Below are positions 25,726 through 34,838 of a stretch of 43,594 bases of DNA, one piece after another. Each line of letters opens with the position of its first letter. The first letter of the stretch is position 1. The stretch lies in the NCBI GenBank assembly GCA_017524785.1, contig JAFXUY010000080.1:1-43594 (forward strand), read 5' to 3'. Below the pieces are notes generated by a model. It was not told the DNA's origin. It saw nothing but the letters and a program-made list of their open reading frames with translations, and searched no databases. The position numbers and the translations under genes are program-made. The DNA comes from Bacteroidales bacterium (GTDB lineage Bacteria; Bacteroidota; Bacteroidia; Bacteroidales; P3).

Positions 25726-26523
25726 TTACAAATCATTCATTTTCGTACCATTGGCCGTAATCTCCATGCGCATTCCATCGCTAGCCACGATACAATTGGT
25801 GTATTGTTCGCGTGCCTGTTGCAACAACACATCGGGCTCCTTGTAGCGGGCACTGAGGTGCGTCAGCAGCAGCTGTTTCACTCCCGCCTTCTGTGCCAAT
25901 AGACCAGCCTGCCCGGCAGTGAGGTGCTTGCGCTGCTCGGCCAGCTCGGCCAGCTCGTTGGCAAAGGTGCACTCCAGGCACAGCAGGTCGGCACCCTCGA
26001 TGTGCGGCAATATCGCCTCGTCGTAGGCCGTGTCGCAACAATAGGCATAGGTCAGCGCGTCGGCCGTAACACGGAAGCCGTAGGTGGGCACGCTGTGGTC
26101 TATGCGGAAAGCATCCACGGTGCACTTGCGGTTCTCCAACACCCTCTGCTCGCCCTCCTCGAAATCCATCTCCGTCCATTCGATGGGGTATTCTATATGG
26201 TTGCCCGTAAGCTCGAAGGTGGTCTCTATCACCTGCTTCGCCCCCTTGGGCGCCACAATGCTGACAGGCTCCGTGCGGCCACAGAGGTGCATTGTGGAAA
26301 GCAGTCCCGGCAGCCCGAAGAAGTGGTCGCCATGCAGGTGCGAGATGACGATGGTGGAGATGCTCTGCAACTTAAGGTGATGCTGGCGTATGCGGTCCTG
26401 CGTGCCCTCGGCACAGTCGATGAGCAGCTTGAAACCCCGTATGTTGAGCACCTGCGCCGAGCAGTGGCGCTTGCCCGTCGGCGACGCCGCTCCCGAACCC
26501 ATTACTGTGAGGTAGATGTTCAT
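25726..26523 (-). CDS. rnz: Ribonuclease Z (tRNA 3' endonuclease)
   Basis: It cleaves the 3' trailer of tRNA precursors; this matters here because the neighbouring tRNA-Ser lacks an encoded CCA. It has 265 residues, a little shorter than the usual about 300. The start MNIYLTVMGSGAASPT is typical. Zinc ligands are visible in SHLHGDHFFGLPG, and in DTAYDE, EGADLLCLECTF and the LLLTHLSARY histidine. It is downstream of the symporter gene in the same direction, with a heptamer-repeat block between. Identification is firm. Confidence 0.95.
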   Translation of the reverse strand: MNIYLTVMGSGAASPTGKRHCSAQVLNIRGFKLLIDCAEGTQDRIRQHHLKLQSISTIVISHLHGDHFFGLPGLLSTMHLCGRTEPVSIVAPKGAKQVIETTFELTGNHIEYPIEWTEMDFEEGEQRVLENRKCTVDAFRIDHSVPTYGFRVTADALTYAYCCDTAYDEAILPHIEGADLLCLECTFANELAELAEQRKHLTAGQAGLLAQKAGVKQLLLTHLSARYKEPDVLLQQAREQYTNCIVASDGMRMEITANGTKMNDL

Positions 26524-26600
26524 TGAAACTTGAAACTTGAAACCTGAAACTTGAAACTTGAAATCTGAAACTTGAAACCTGAAACCTGAAACCTGAAACT
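26524..26600. repeat. TTGAAAC/CTGAAAC heptamer array
   Basis: About eleven tandem copies of (T/C)TGAAAC with one shifted unit fill the entire gap between the symporter stop and the ribonuclease Z start. It is the longest simple array in the window. Confidence 0.92.
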
Positions 26601-26607
26601 ATTGTAG

Positions 26608-28125
26608 TTAAGACAATACCGCCGTTTCTTTCGTGGTTAACGAGCTCAGCCATAGCAGCAGCATCGTTATGCCGCCGTTGATCAGCAGGATGGCAAAGCC
26701 GAAGTCGAAACCGTAACTGCTGCTGCACCACATGTTGAGCAGATACGACGCCACCGGCGACAGCACCGCAATCACCGGCACCCAGCTGTCGCGCGCACGC
26801 CGCTTGGTGAACAGGCCGTAGGCATACAAGCCCAGCAGCGGCCCGTAGGTGAAGCCGGCAATCATAAACAGGGTGTCAATCAGCGAATCGTTGTGGAACG
26901 GACGGAAAGCGATGATGACCAACAGGTAAAGCAGAGCGAAGCAGACGTGGACAATACGGCGGACTGCTAAAGTTGAAAGTTGAAAGTTGAAAGTTGAGAT
27001 TTTGGCAGACGCATCAGTTTCACTCTTCAACTTGTCGAATCCCAAGAAGTTGTAGCAGAAGGTCGTCGTGAGGGCCGTCAGGGTGCCGTCGGCACTGCTG
27101 TAGCCTGCCGCCACCATACCCAGCACGAAGACCACCGCCGTGAAGCCGCTCAGCGAGAAAGCCACCGACGGGAATATCTTGTCGGGCACCACCACGCCCG
27201 CCTCGTTCACCGGCAGCGCGAAGCCCGTCTCCGAAGCGTATGCCAGCAGGGCGGCTCCGAGGCAGAGGAACAGTATGTTCACCACGATGAAGAGCATGCT
27301 GCTGGTCATCACATTCTTCTGCGCATCACGCAGCGTCTTGCAGGTCAGGTTCTTCTGCATCATGTCCTGGTCGAGGCCCGTCATGGTGATGGTGATGAAC
27401 ATGCCGCTCAGTATCTGTTTCCAATAGTATTTAGGCGCCGTCGGGTCGGTCTCGAACATGCGCGTATAGCCCTTGTCGGCCGAGCTTTTCAACAGCTCGC
27501 CAAGGCTCATATCCAGATTGTTGAGTATGGCAACAACGGTGACTATGGCCGCCAGCAGCAGGAAAGTGGTCTGCAGCATGTCGGTCCACACCACCGTCTT
27601 GATGCCGCCGCGGAAAGTATAGAGCAGTATGATGGCAATGAACACCACCGCCGGCACCCAGAACGGGATGCCCCAGGCGCGGAACACAAACTCGTAGAGC
27701 ACGAAGACCACCAGGTACATCCTCAGCGCCGAGCCCAACAGGCGGCTAAGGATAAAGAAGATGGCACCCGTTTTCTCGCTCACCTTGCCGAAACGGTCGC
27801 CAAGGTAGGTGTAGATAGACGTCAGGTTGAGCTTATAGTAGAGCGGCAGCAGCACCAGTGCAATGGCAGCATAGCCAAGCACATAGCCGAACACCAGCGG
27901 CATATAGGTCCAGGCGCCGTTGTACACGCCGCCCGGCACCGACATGAAGGTGACGCCCGAGAGCGATGCCCCTATCATGCCGTAGGCCACCACAAACCAC
28001 GGCGACCGCCGTCCGGCGCGGAAGAAAGCCTCGTTGCCCTTGGCGCCACGCCGCCCCGTGAGCCACATCACCAGAAACAGCAACACCGTGTAGGCGGCAA
28101 AACACAATAGTATAGTGAGTTCCAT
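26608..28125 (-). CDS. Sodium:solute symporter (SSS/SLC5 family)
   Basis: It is an inner-membrane sodium-coupled uptake protein with 505 residues and 13 or so helices. Family features are RSPWFVVAYGMIGASLSGV near helix 1-2, TYLGDRFG, GGIKTVVWTDMLQ and GLDQDMMQKNL. The substrate cannot be read; relatives take up sialic acid, sugars or other organic anions. The start is the ATG at 28125 (MELTILLCFAAY); an upstream ATG would add a non-conserved tail across the promoter. In the cytoplasmic loop after SSADGTLTALTTT the protein carries ISTFNFQLSTL, the translation of an in-frame TTGAAAG array, which is unlikely to be functional sequence. Confidence 0.9.
   Translation of the reverse strand: MELTILLCFAAYTVLLFLVMWLTGRRGAKGNEAFFRAGRRSPWFVVAYGMIGASLSGVTFMSVPGGVYNGAWTYMPLVFGYVLGYAAIALVLLPLYYKLNLTSIYTYLGDRFGKVSEKTGAIFFILSRLLGSALRMYLVVFVLYEFVFRAWGIPFWVPAVVFIAIILLYTFRGGIKTVVWTDMLQTTFLLLAAIVTVVAILNNLDMSLGELLKSSADKGYTRMFETDPTAPKYYWKQILSGMFITITMTGLDQDMMQKNLTCKTLRDAQKNVMTSSMLFIVVNILFLCLGAALLAYASETGFALPVNEAGVVVPDKIFPSVAFSLSGFTAVVFVLGMVAAGYSSADGTLTALTTTFCYNFLGFDKLKSETDASAKISTFNFQLSTLAVRRIVHVCFALLYLLVIIAFRPFHNDSLIDTLFMIAGFTYGPLLGLYAYGLFTKRRARDSWVPVIAVLSPVASYLLNMWCSSSYGFDFGFAILLINGGITMLLLWLSSLTTKETAVLS
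26969..27000. repeat. In-frame TTGAAAG heptamer array in the symporter gene
   Basis: Four tandem copies of AGTTGAA(A) on the plus strand read as STFNFQLSTL on the coding strand. The array is identical in type to the intergenic ones at 7681 and 21768. Here it sits inside a membrane protein gene without breaking the frame. Confidence 0.9.
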
Positions 28126-28150
28126 AAAATAATCACTGTATATAGACTTG

Positions 28151-28158
28151 CAAAGATA
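28151..28158 (-). promoter_or_regulatory. Candidate -7 box of the symporter promoter
   Basis: The minus-strand TATCTTTG matches TAnnTTTG, 26 bp upstream of the symporter ATG. No convincing -33 box is seen, so this is a weaker call. Confidence 0.45.
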
Positions 28159-28288
28159 CACAAAAAAAAGGGATTTATATACCTGTCGACAGCAAAATGC
28201 CGATAATTTGACAAAGCTATGCAACCATCAGGAAAAGGGTCTTGAAGCGAGGATTCAAAAACCACGAATACGCCCTATAGGGGTGCTC

Positions 28289-28360
28289 TGTTCTTCGGTT
28301 GTTCTTCGGTTGTTCTTCGATTGTTCTTCGATTGACTATCGAAGAACAATCGAAGAACAG
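28289..28360. repeat. Hairpin of 11-bp units (TGTTCTTCGAT), second locus
   Basis: A perfect 22-bp stem (28311-28332 with 28338-28359) has a 5-nt loop. Two extra units with GGT (TGTTCTTCGGT) extend the left side. Same family as 2056-2132. It lies between the stop of a giant secreted protein gene and the symporter promoter. Confidence 0.9.
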
Positions 28361-28419
28361 ACGGTAAACAATTGAAAATTAAGGCCGCTTTCCAGCATCT
28401 CTGGTCAAAGCCAGGTGCC

Positions 28420-31400
28420 CTACCTCAGCACCTCGATGACGCCGTTGCGGCGGACGATGCCGCCACAGGCGCTCTTGCCGAGGAAGCGGAAGAAGTAGGT
28501 GCCGTCGGGACTGCCGGTGGCAGCGGGGTCCCAGAAGTCTTCGTGCCGGTGCACGTCGCGTGCGTGGAACACCTGCACGCCCCACTGGTTGAAAATCCAC
28601 ACCTCGTTCATGGGATAGAGGCCGAGGTCGACGAGGTTGACCACCTCCCAGCGATCGTTCACGCCGTCGCCGTTGGGGCTGACGAGGTTGGGAAATTCGA
28701 GCCAGGCGGTGACGATGGTGACGGTATGGGTGACGGTGTCGACGCAGGTGTGGGTGATTGTCAGCGTGTCTGAAGGCATGAATGCCTGTGTGCGGCTGGC
28801 GGCGAGGGTTACGTCGAAGTCGCCACGCGGCATGTCGCCCTGCCAATGGTAGACGGGCGAGTACTCGTCGTGGGTGTCGGTGGTGCCGTCGGCGGTGACG
28901 AATGTCCACTGCCACTGGCAGTCGGCCGGCTGGCTGTAGTTGCTGAACTCGGCCTCGGGGCAGATGTCGGCGGGACGGAACGGCAGCCATGAGAACTCGG
29001 CCTTGGGCGACCGGAACACATAGACGGGCCACACCAGGGTGTCGCTGCAACCGTTGATGTCGACGAGCATGAGGGTTGCCGTAGCGTCGTAGCATGAATC
29101 GTCGAAGGGGTACTGCAGGGTGCCTTCGCCGCTGACAACGGTGTCGGCCGCGAGGGTCCAGAGGTGGGAGACGATGCCGGGTGTGGTGTCGCGCAGATAG
29201 AGGGTGGCCGGGGCGCAGCCCTTGAGCGGCAGGGTGTCGGCCCAGTGGATGCCGTCGAAGCTGTAGGATGCCATGATGTCGGATACGGTATCGCGCTGAA
29301 ACAGGGCCACATGCACCAGGCTATCGCAGCCATGGACAGTGGCAATGATGGTGTCGAAGGCCGTCGGACCGCCGTAGTCGACGCCGCGATAGAGGAAAGG
29401 CCGCCCAGGGCAGACGACGACGGTGTCGGAGACGTCGAACGCAGGATTTACCGTGAGGTGCAGACGGTAGGAGCTGTCGCATCCGGCGGCGTTGGTGTAG
29501 ACGAAACAGGCGACGGTGTCGGCCAAGAAGGTGGATCCCCGGTAGTCGAGGTGATCGCAAACGACGGCGACAGTGTCTATGAGGGCGGTGTCACGCACGG
29601 CGAGGTTAAGCAGGCGCAGGCTGTCGCAGTTGATGGGCAGCACATAGCTGCCGGCGGTAGCGAAGAGGGTGTCCATGAAGCTGAGCGTGTGGTTGGCGCA
29701 GAAGCTGGTGTCTACGGTGTCGAAGGGATATTCGAGCCGCAGTTGCCGCGTAATGGTGTCGCGGCAGTCGCCGCCCGAAAGCGCCGCCACAAGGCTGACG
29801 GTATAGGTGCCGCTGTCGGGGAAGAATACCACAGGGTTGCGGAGAGTGGAGGTGCCCAGGGGTCCGAAGTTCCAGAACACCGAGTCGCAGGCAGTTGCGG
29901 TGTCGACGACAAGGTGGCTACGGTCGCTGAAGTCGACACGGAAGCGGCAGTTGTTGCGGCCGACGGTGTAGTCGAAATCGGCTTCGGGCAACACCAGAAG
30001 AGACACGACGCTGAGGGTTACTACGCAGGTGGGGTCGCCGATGAAGGAGAGGTCGCAGTAGTAGGTATGTCCGTCGGCAGGCAGGTCGGCGCTGCGCGAG
30101 GTGGAGATGACGGCATAGGAGTCGTCGCGGCGCCAGCTGTAGTTGAAACCATCGGGGGCCTCGACGTGGTTGATATCGCCTTCGGAGCAGGTGGAATAGG
30201 CGATTGTCTTCTTGGCACAATGGAGGTTGTAGTAGGCATAGCCGAAATGGCCTCCCTCGTCGCAGTCGTAGGTGGTGAGTCGGAGCTGGACATTCTGCCC
30301 GTGGTAGGCGGAGAGGTCGATGCCAACGATGGTCCAGTCTTTCCATAACAGGAGCTGTCCGTTGTAGCTTTGTACATTCCACCCAAGGCTGGAATTGGCC
30401 ACAAAATCGTATGAGTTGCAACTGGCGGGTTCTATGAGGTTGCCGTCGGCGTCGAGCATCTCGATACGGAAACGTGGCTGGTTGGCAAGGGTGTGGTTCG
30501 GATCTTGCATGACAGCGGCATACTTGAGGATGAGCATATCGAAGTCGGTGGTGTCGACATGTATATTGTAGAGCATGGCTTCGGCCTTGCGGCCAGCCAT
30601 CCGGTTGCCGAGACGCACAGAGTGGTCGTCGCCGGGAGCCACCATGCGCAGCTGCGACCCAACAACAGGGTCGGTGGCGGTGGTGTCGGTGCATACAAGG
30701 TGACGGGCGGTGATGTCGTTGCCAGACACTATGCCGACATTCTGGTATGGATTATCAAAATCGCCATAGAACGGCGTGACTTTGGTGGAGAAAAGCTTAC
30801 GGGTGTCGACACAGCTGCTGCTGTCGCATTCGGGCTGGATGAGGGTGATTGTGTATGTCTCAATGTCGGTAGATGTGGTGCAGCCACCGTTGGGGCCACA
30901 GTCGGCCCACACCGAAACGGTGTAGGCAACGTTCTCGACAAACTGTACAGATATTGTGTCAACACCATAATATATGCTATCGTGCAACATGCTGCCGGAA
31001 GCAGAAATGCTGACATGCACCGCAGGACTGCCAACGGCGTTCCACGTGAACTGCACAGGTGGAATGTCGGTGTCGCATCCCCGGTAGATGGCCACAAATT
31101 CGCCTTCCATATTCTCGAGCTCATAGTTTGCAGTATGGAAATTCCACATCATGCATCCGTTTGTCATAACACGGATGTCGTCGATAGTGGCACTGCTACT
31201 GCCAGACATCTTGTGGAAAGCAATGTAGTGATCGCCCTGCGGAGCCGCAGAAAGGTCAACGACATAGCGATACCAAAAGCCGCTCACCCCCGAGGAGATA
31301 TAGGTTAAACTATGGAACGTGGTATAGTCGTTAGGGTTGGTCATTGTGCCAACCTCGAGGTTTTGGCCCTGAAGGGCCCAGTATTGCATATACGCCCCTT

Positions 31401-31677
31401 GACTGAAATCGGGCGACATATATGGCATAGAGATATAGCAGTCGGTATTGAGGGTAAATAGCAACGCATTTGGCGAATCGTGGGATAGCGAGACAACTCT
31501 TGCATCTTGGGGATTGGTTGAGGTATAGTTGGGGCCGTGGGCTGACATCCATCCGCCAGGAAACTGGTACAATGGCATCTCGGCAAAAGTGATGCACGTG
31601 TCGAACTGTCCGCGCGCAACAGCCGCCAGCAGGAGGAATGCCAGCAGAAGGTAGGGTCTATGTGCGGTGCGAAACAT
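28420..31677 (-). CDS. Giant secreted protein with PKD-like domain and type-B T9SS C-terminal domain (copy 1)
   Basis: It has 1085 residues with a signal peptide (MFRTAHRPYLLLAFLLLAAVARG before Gln). The first about 520 residues form beta-rich jelly-roll-like modules. A PKD-like domain follows (ADFDYTVGRNNCRF ... FFPDSGTYTVSLVA), then Cys-containing repeats with GCDSL motifs. The end (LEFPNLVSPNGDGVNDRW ... NQWGVQVFHARD ... SPDGTYFFRF) is the gliding-motility-associated C-terminal domain (CHU_C type), which directs secretion through the type IX system. It is a probable adhesin or surface-layer protein. The start is set at the signal peptide Met, nine codons after a possible upstream ATG. The downstream neighbour at 31716 is a close paralogue. 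Confidence 0.88.
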   Translation of the reverse strand: MFRTAHRPYLLLAFLLLAAVARGQFDTCITFAEMPLYQFPGGWMSAHGPNYTSTNPQDARVVSLSHDSPNALLFTLNTDCYISMPYMSPDFSQGAYMQYWALQGQNLEVGTMTNPNDYTTFHSLTYISSGVSGFWYRYVVDLSAAPQGDHYIAFHKMSGSSSATIDDIRVMTNGCMMWNFHTANYELENMEGEFVAIYRGCDTDIPPVQFTWNAVGSPAVHVSISASGSMLHDSIYYGVDTISVQFVENVAYTVSVWADCGPNGGCTTSTDIETYTITLIQPECDSSSCVDTRKLFSTKVTPFYGDFDNPYQNVGIVSGNDITARHLVCTDTTATDPVVGSQLRMVAPGDDHSVRLGNRMAGRKAEAMLYNIHVDTTDFDMLILKYAAVMQDPNHTLANQPRFRIEMLDADGNLIEPASCNSYDFVANSSLGWNVQSYNGQLLLWKDWTIVGIDLSAYHGQNVQLRLTTYDCDEGGHFGYAYYNLHCAKKTIAYSTCSEGDINHVEAPDGFNYSWRRDDSYAVISTSRSADLPADGHTYYCDLSFIGDPTCVVTLSVVSLLVLPEADFDYTVGRNNCRFRVDFSDRSHLVVDTATACDSVFWNFGPLGTSTLRNPVVFFPDSGTYTVSLVAALSGGDCRDTITRQLRLEYPFDTVDTSFCANHTLSFMDTLFATAGSYVLPINCDSLRLLNLAVRDTALIDTVAVVCDHLDYRGSTFLADTVACFVYTNAAGCDSSYRLHLTVNPAFDVSDTVVVCPGRPFLYRGVDYGGPTAFDTIIATVHGCDSLVHVALFQRDTVSDIMASYSFDGIHWADTLPLKGCAPATLYLRDTTPGIVSHLWTLAADTVVSGEGTLQYPFDDSCYDATATLMLVDINGCSDTLVWPVYVFRSPKAEFSWLPFRPADICPEAEFSNYSQPADCQWQWTFVTADGTTDTHDEYSPVYHWQGDMPRGDFDVTLAASRTQAFMPSDTLTITHTCVDTVTHTVTIVTAWLEFPNLVSPNGDGVNDRWEVVNLVDLGLYPMNEVWIFNQWGVQVFHARDVHRHEDFWDPAATGSPDGTYFFRFLGKSACGGIVRRNGVIEVLR

Positions 31678-31715
31678 TCGGGGATTAATAACGTAGAATA
31701 CCAATTAATATTGCA

Positions 31716-34688
31716 TCATCGCAACACCTCTATCACGCCGTTGCGGCGAACGATGCCGTATGGGCTGCGGGCTTGGAATCGGAAATAGTAGGTGCCATCG
31801 GGGCTTGAAGTAGCGTTGGGATCCCAGAAGTCTTCGTGGCGCCGCACGTCGCGGGCATGGAACACCTGCACGCCCCACTGGTTGAATATCCACACTTCGT
31901 TCATGGGGTAAAGGCCCATCTCGACAAGATTCTTCACCTCCCAGCGGTCGTTCTGCCCGTCTCCGTTGGGTGTCACCAGGTTGGGGAACTCGAGCCACGA
32001 GGTGACAATCTGGATAGTATGGGTTGCAGTGTCGACACAGGTGTGGGTGATTGCCCGATTGCTTGAATCTATGATTGTCTGGGTAAGGCTGGCGGCAAGG
32101 GTGACGGCCACATTGCCTTGCGGCAAGGTGCCGCTCCAGCGATAGAAGGGCGAGAAGTCGGTGAGGCTGTCGGTACTACCGTCGGTGGTCTCTATTGTCC
32201 ACAGCCAGCTGCAGTGGCCGGGCTTGGAATAGTTTATCAGCTGCACCTCGGGAGCCATGTCGGTGGGGCGCGCCGGGTCCCACACAAAGGAGGCCTTGGG
32301 GTTGGGGAAGACATAGATGGGCCAGCGCAGGGTGTCGGCACAAGCACCAAAGCTGACGACAGCGAGAGTCACCTCGGTGGCGAGAATGCTGTCGCTGTTG
32401 TCGAAGGTGAACTGTGCCGCCCGCGAGGTCGCGCCTACGCTGTCGGCGAGCAGCCAATGCCACGAGGCGCTGCCTTCAGACGAGTCGACGACGTGGAGCG
32501 TCTGTCCGCTGCAGAGCACTATGGGCACCGTGTCGGCCCACTGACGGAGGTCGACGCTATGGAAAACGCGAAGCTGGAATGCGCTGTCGCGCTGCACAAG
32601 GGCGATGTGCAGCAGCGAGTCGCAACCGTCGACGGTGGTCATAAGGGTGTCGATGGCGACAGGGCCGCCATAGTCGATGCCGCCATACACAAACGGGCTA
32701 CCGGGGCATATAACAATGGTGTCGAAAATCTCATAGACAGGTGCTTCGACAGCAACCAGCATCACTGTGCTGTCTGCACCGTGGATGTCAGTGTGCCAGA
32801 CGGTGACGCTGTCAGGCCCGAGGAAGGTGTGTCCCTCCCACTCCACCGGCCACTGGCCGGGACAGAAGCGGCGCTCGAGGCGGGTGTGCCGATTGGGCCA
32901 CACATGCAGCACGTAATGCAGCGTGGTGTCGCAGCCGGAAGAGGCGGGTATGGTTATGGTGGTGTCGGCAGCAGCGTTGAAAACAATGCCGCGCCAGATG
33001 TGCGGCAACTGGTTCTGCACCACGGTGTCGCACACCTCGGCGTAGGGTCCTGCAAGCACCCTGCGGCTGATGGTACAGATGCAGGCGGGGTTGAAGCGGT
33101 CGATGAGGTCGCAATGGTAGAGGGTACCGTCGGCCGCCACGGTGATGCTCTGCACTGTGTCGACGGTGGCGGTTGTGCCGTCGCGGTACCAGCGGTAGCG
33201 GAAGCCGTAGGGGGCCACGAGGGTCATGCTGTCGCTCTCGCAACTGCCCACGGCATCGTGGCGCTTCAGGCACTCGAAGTTGTAGTAGCCGTAGCACCAG
33301 CGGTTGTTGACGACGCCGTCTGCGGCGGTGACGCGGACCCTGACACGCTGCCCATGATAGGCGCTGAAGTCGAAGGCTATGCCAGTGAAATTGCGCCGCC
33401 TGTACATGCTGTTCATCTCGTCCCACCCCGTGTTGTCCCACATGTCGATGTAGAAGCGGTTGCAGGCCTCGGGCTGCATCTGAGCCATGGTGTCGTCGAG
33501 CAATTCAATGCTGAACCATGCCGGATGCAATGTATCATTGTGGTGGGCCACTTCCGGGCCTTGGAAAGTTCCGAAAGCCATAGCCACGGTATACTTCATC
33601 ACCAGCAGGTCGGCCTCGTTGGTGTCGACAGTGATGGTGTAGAGCATGGCGTCAGTCTCCCAGTCGCCCAAGCGGTTGCCTAGACGCAGAGTTCTAGTGT
33701 CGCCAGGCGGTATGGTCCGAGGGAAAACCATCATGCCGCCGCCGTCGGAGCCCGGAGTGGTATTTATAGCATGCGAGCCGGCGTAGATACCCGTGACACC
33801 TTGGGAGGTGTTGGTATAGGTGCCAGTGAGAAGATGGGGGGCGATATAAGTCCCGTGGTAGGGAACGGCCATAGAGGAATTGTAGTCGGTGATGTCGGGG
33901 CATGAGCCCTCGCGATAGCGGAGCACCTGTACGCTCTCCGAATACGGTATCTGCACACAAGGCGACGTCTGGCACCCATCGAGGTACAGTGTGGCGCTAA
34001 AGGCGTTGCCAGAGTTGCGCGGAACGGTGAGGCTCGTGTCTCCCACTTCCATGTAATACCAATAGCCACCCACATCAAGATGCACCAAAGCGTTGCCCAC
34101 ACGCTGCCATTCAAATCGCACCGAGTCGGCACGGTTCTCGGCCACCCGCAAACCCCAGGCGGCACAGGGAAACGAGGTGAGGTGTATGTCGTCGATAAAG
34201 AAAGTGCCGTCCGAAGCGAAGAGGTCGTGCCCGAAGAATGCGATCCGCGCCCCTGTGGGCACCGAGGAAAGGTCGACGGCAAAGAAATGCCACTGCTGCA
34301 TCCAGCCGTGGGCGGTGGCGAGGAGGTGGAACGTAGTGCTGTCGGAGGCGTCGGTCATATATCCCACCGAGAGATAGTCAGGATTAAGGTGGGGATAGTA
34401 CCAGAATGTAATCCACACCCCGTTGGCGGAGTAGTTTATGCCCTCGTCGGGCATGATGGCATAACAGGTGCAACCGTTAATCTGCATCGCCTTGCTGCCG
34501 GTATGAACAGTATGCGACTGTACACCCACATAGTGGTAGTCCAGGTTTGGCAGCGCACTCCAATACATAGGCCGTGAGTTGTCGTACCCATCTTCGAAGG
34601 TATAACAATAATCCACCTGACCCACTGCCGGCACAACAGCCGACAACAGCAGCCACAACAAGCCCATGTATCCTATACGACGCATCAT
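31716..34688 (-). CDS. Giant secreted protein with type-B T9SS C-terminal domain (copy 2)
   Basis: It has 990 residues with a signal peptide (MMRRIGYMGLLWLLLSAVVPAVG before Gln). The overall layout matches the gene at 28420: two jelly-roll-like N-terminal modules, a GYYNFECL-type module, Cys-rich GCDSLLHI repeats, a PKD-like segment (ASFVWDPARPTDMAPE), and a C-terminal domain nearly identical to copy 1 (LEFPNLVTPNGDGQNDRW, NEVWIFNQWGVQVFHARD). The two genes are 38 bp apart and clearly arose by duplication; copy 2 is transcribed first. It lacks some of the middle repeats of copy 1. It is likely cell-surface exported through T9SS. Confidence 0.88.
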   Translation of the reverse strand: MMRRIGYMGLLWLLLSAVVPAVGQVDYCYTFEDGYDNSRPMYWSALPNLDYHYVGVQSHTVHTGSKAMQINGCTCYAIMPDEGINYSANGVWITFWYYPHLNPDYLSVGYMTDASDSTTFHLLATAHGWMQQWHFFAVDLSSVPTGARIAFFGHDLFASDGTFFIDDIHLTSFPCAAWGLRVAENRADSVRFEWQRVGNALVHLDVGGYWYYMEVGDTSLTVPRNSGNAFSATLYLDGCQTSPCVQIPYSESVQVLRYREGSCPDITDYNSSMAVPYHGTYIAPHLLTGTYTNTSQGVTGIYAGSHAINTTPGSDGGGMMVFPRTIPPGDTRTLRLGNRLGDWETDAMLYTITVDTNEADLLVMKYTVAMAFGTFQGPEVAHHNDTLHPAWFSIELLDDTMAQMQPEACNRFYIDMWDNTGWDEMNSMYRRRNFTGIAFDFSAYHGQRVRVRVTAADGVVNNRWCYGYYNFECLKRHDAVGSCESDSMTLVAPYGFRYRWYRDGTTATVDTVQSITVAADGTLYHCDLIDRFNPACICTISRRVLAGPYAEVCDTVVQNQLPHIWRGIVFNAAADTTITIPASSGCDTTLHYVLHVWPNRHTRLERRFCPGQWPVEWEGHTFLGPDSVTVWHTDIHGADSTVMLVAVEAPVYEIFDTIVICPGSPFVYGGIDYGGPVAIDTLMTTVDGCDSLLHIALVQRDSAFQLRVFHSVDLRQWADTVPIVLCSGQTLHVVDSSEGSASWHWLLADSVGATSRAAQFTFDNSDSILATEVTLAVVSFGACADTLRWPIYVFPNPKASFVWDPARPTDMAPEVQLINYSKPGHCSWLWTIETTDGSTDSLTDFSPFYRWSGTLPQGNVAVTLAASLTQTIIDSSNRAITHTCVDTATHTIQIVTSWLEFPNLVTPNGDGQNDRWEVKNLVEMGLYPMNEVWIFNQWGVQVFHARDVRRHEDFWDPNATSSPDGTYYFRFQARSPYGIVRRNGVIEVLR

Positions 34689-34838
34689 TTTTAATATTTT
34701 AATAGACGCAGAACATATTGTTTTGTTGTCGCGAAAGCCCGTATTTAACATTATTTAACGCGCGTGCATATTTTTTTAAAGAAAAACACAATAAACAAAG
34801 ACAAGATGCGTTAAATGAGAGTGTAATTATATTTAGAC

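Noticed and set aside
26524..26600. CRISPR or VNTR promoter switch
   Set aside because: Heptamer units have no spacers; the array lies between two co-directional housekeeping genes with no sign of an invertible promoter or recombinase.
28420..34688. Single split gene of more than 2000 residues
   Set aside because: Each part has its own signal peptide and its own complete C-terminal sorting domain, so they are two genes.
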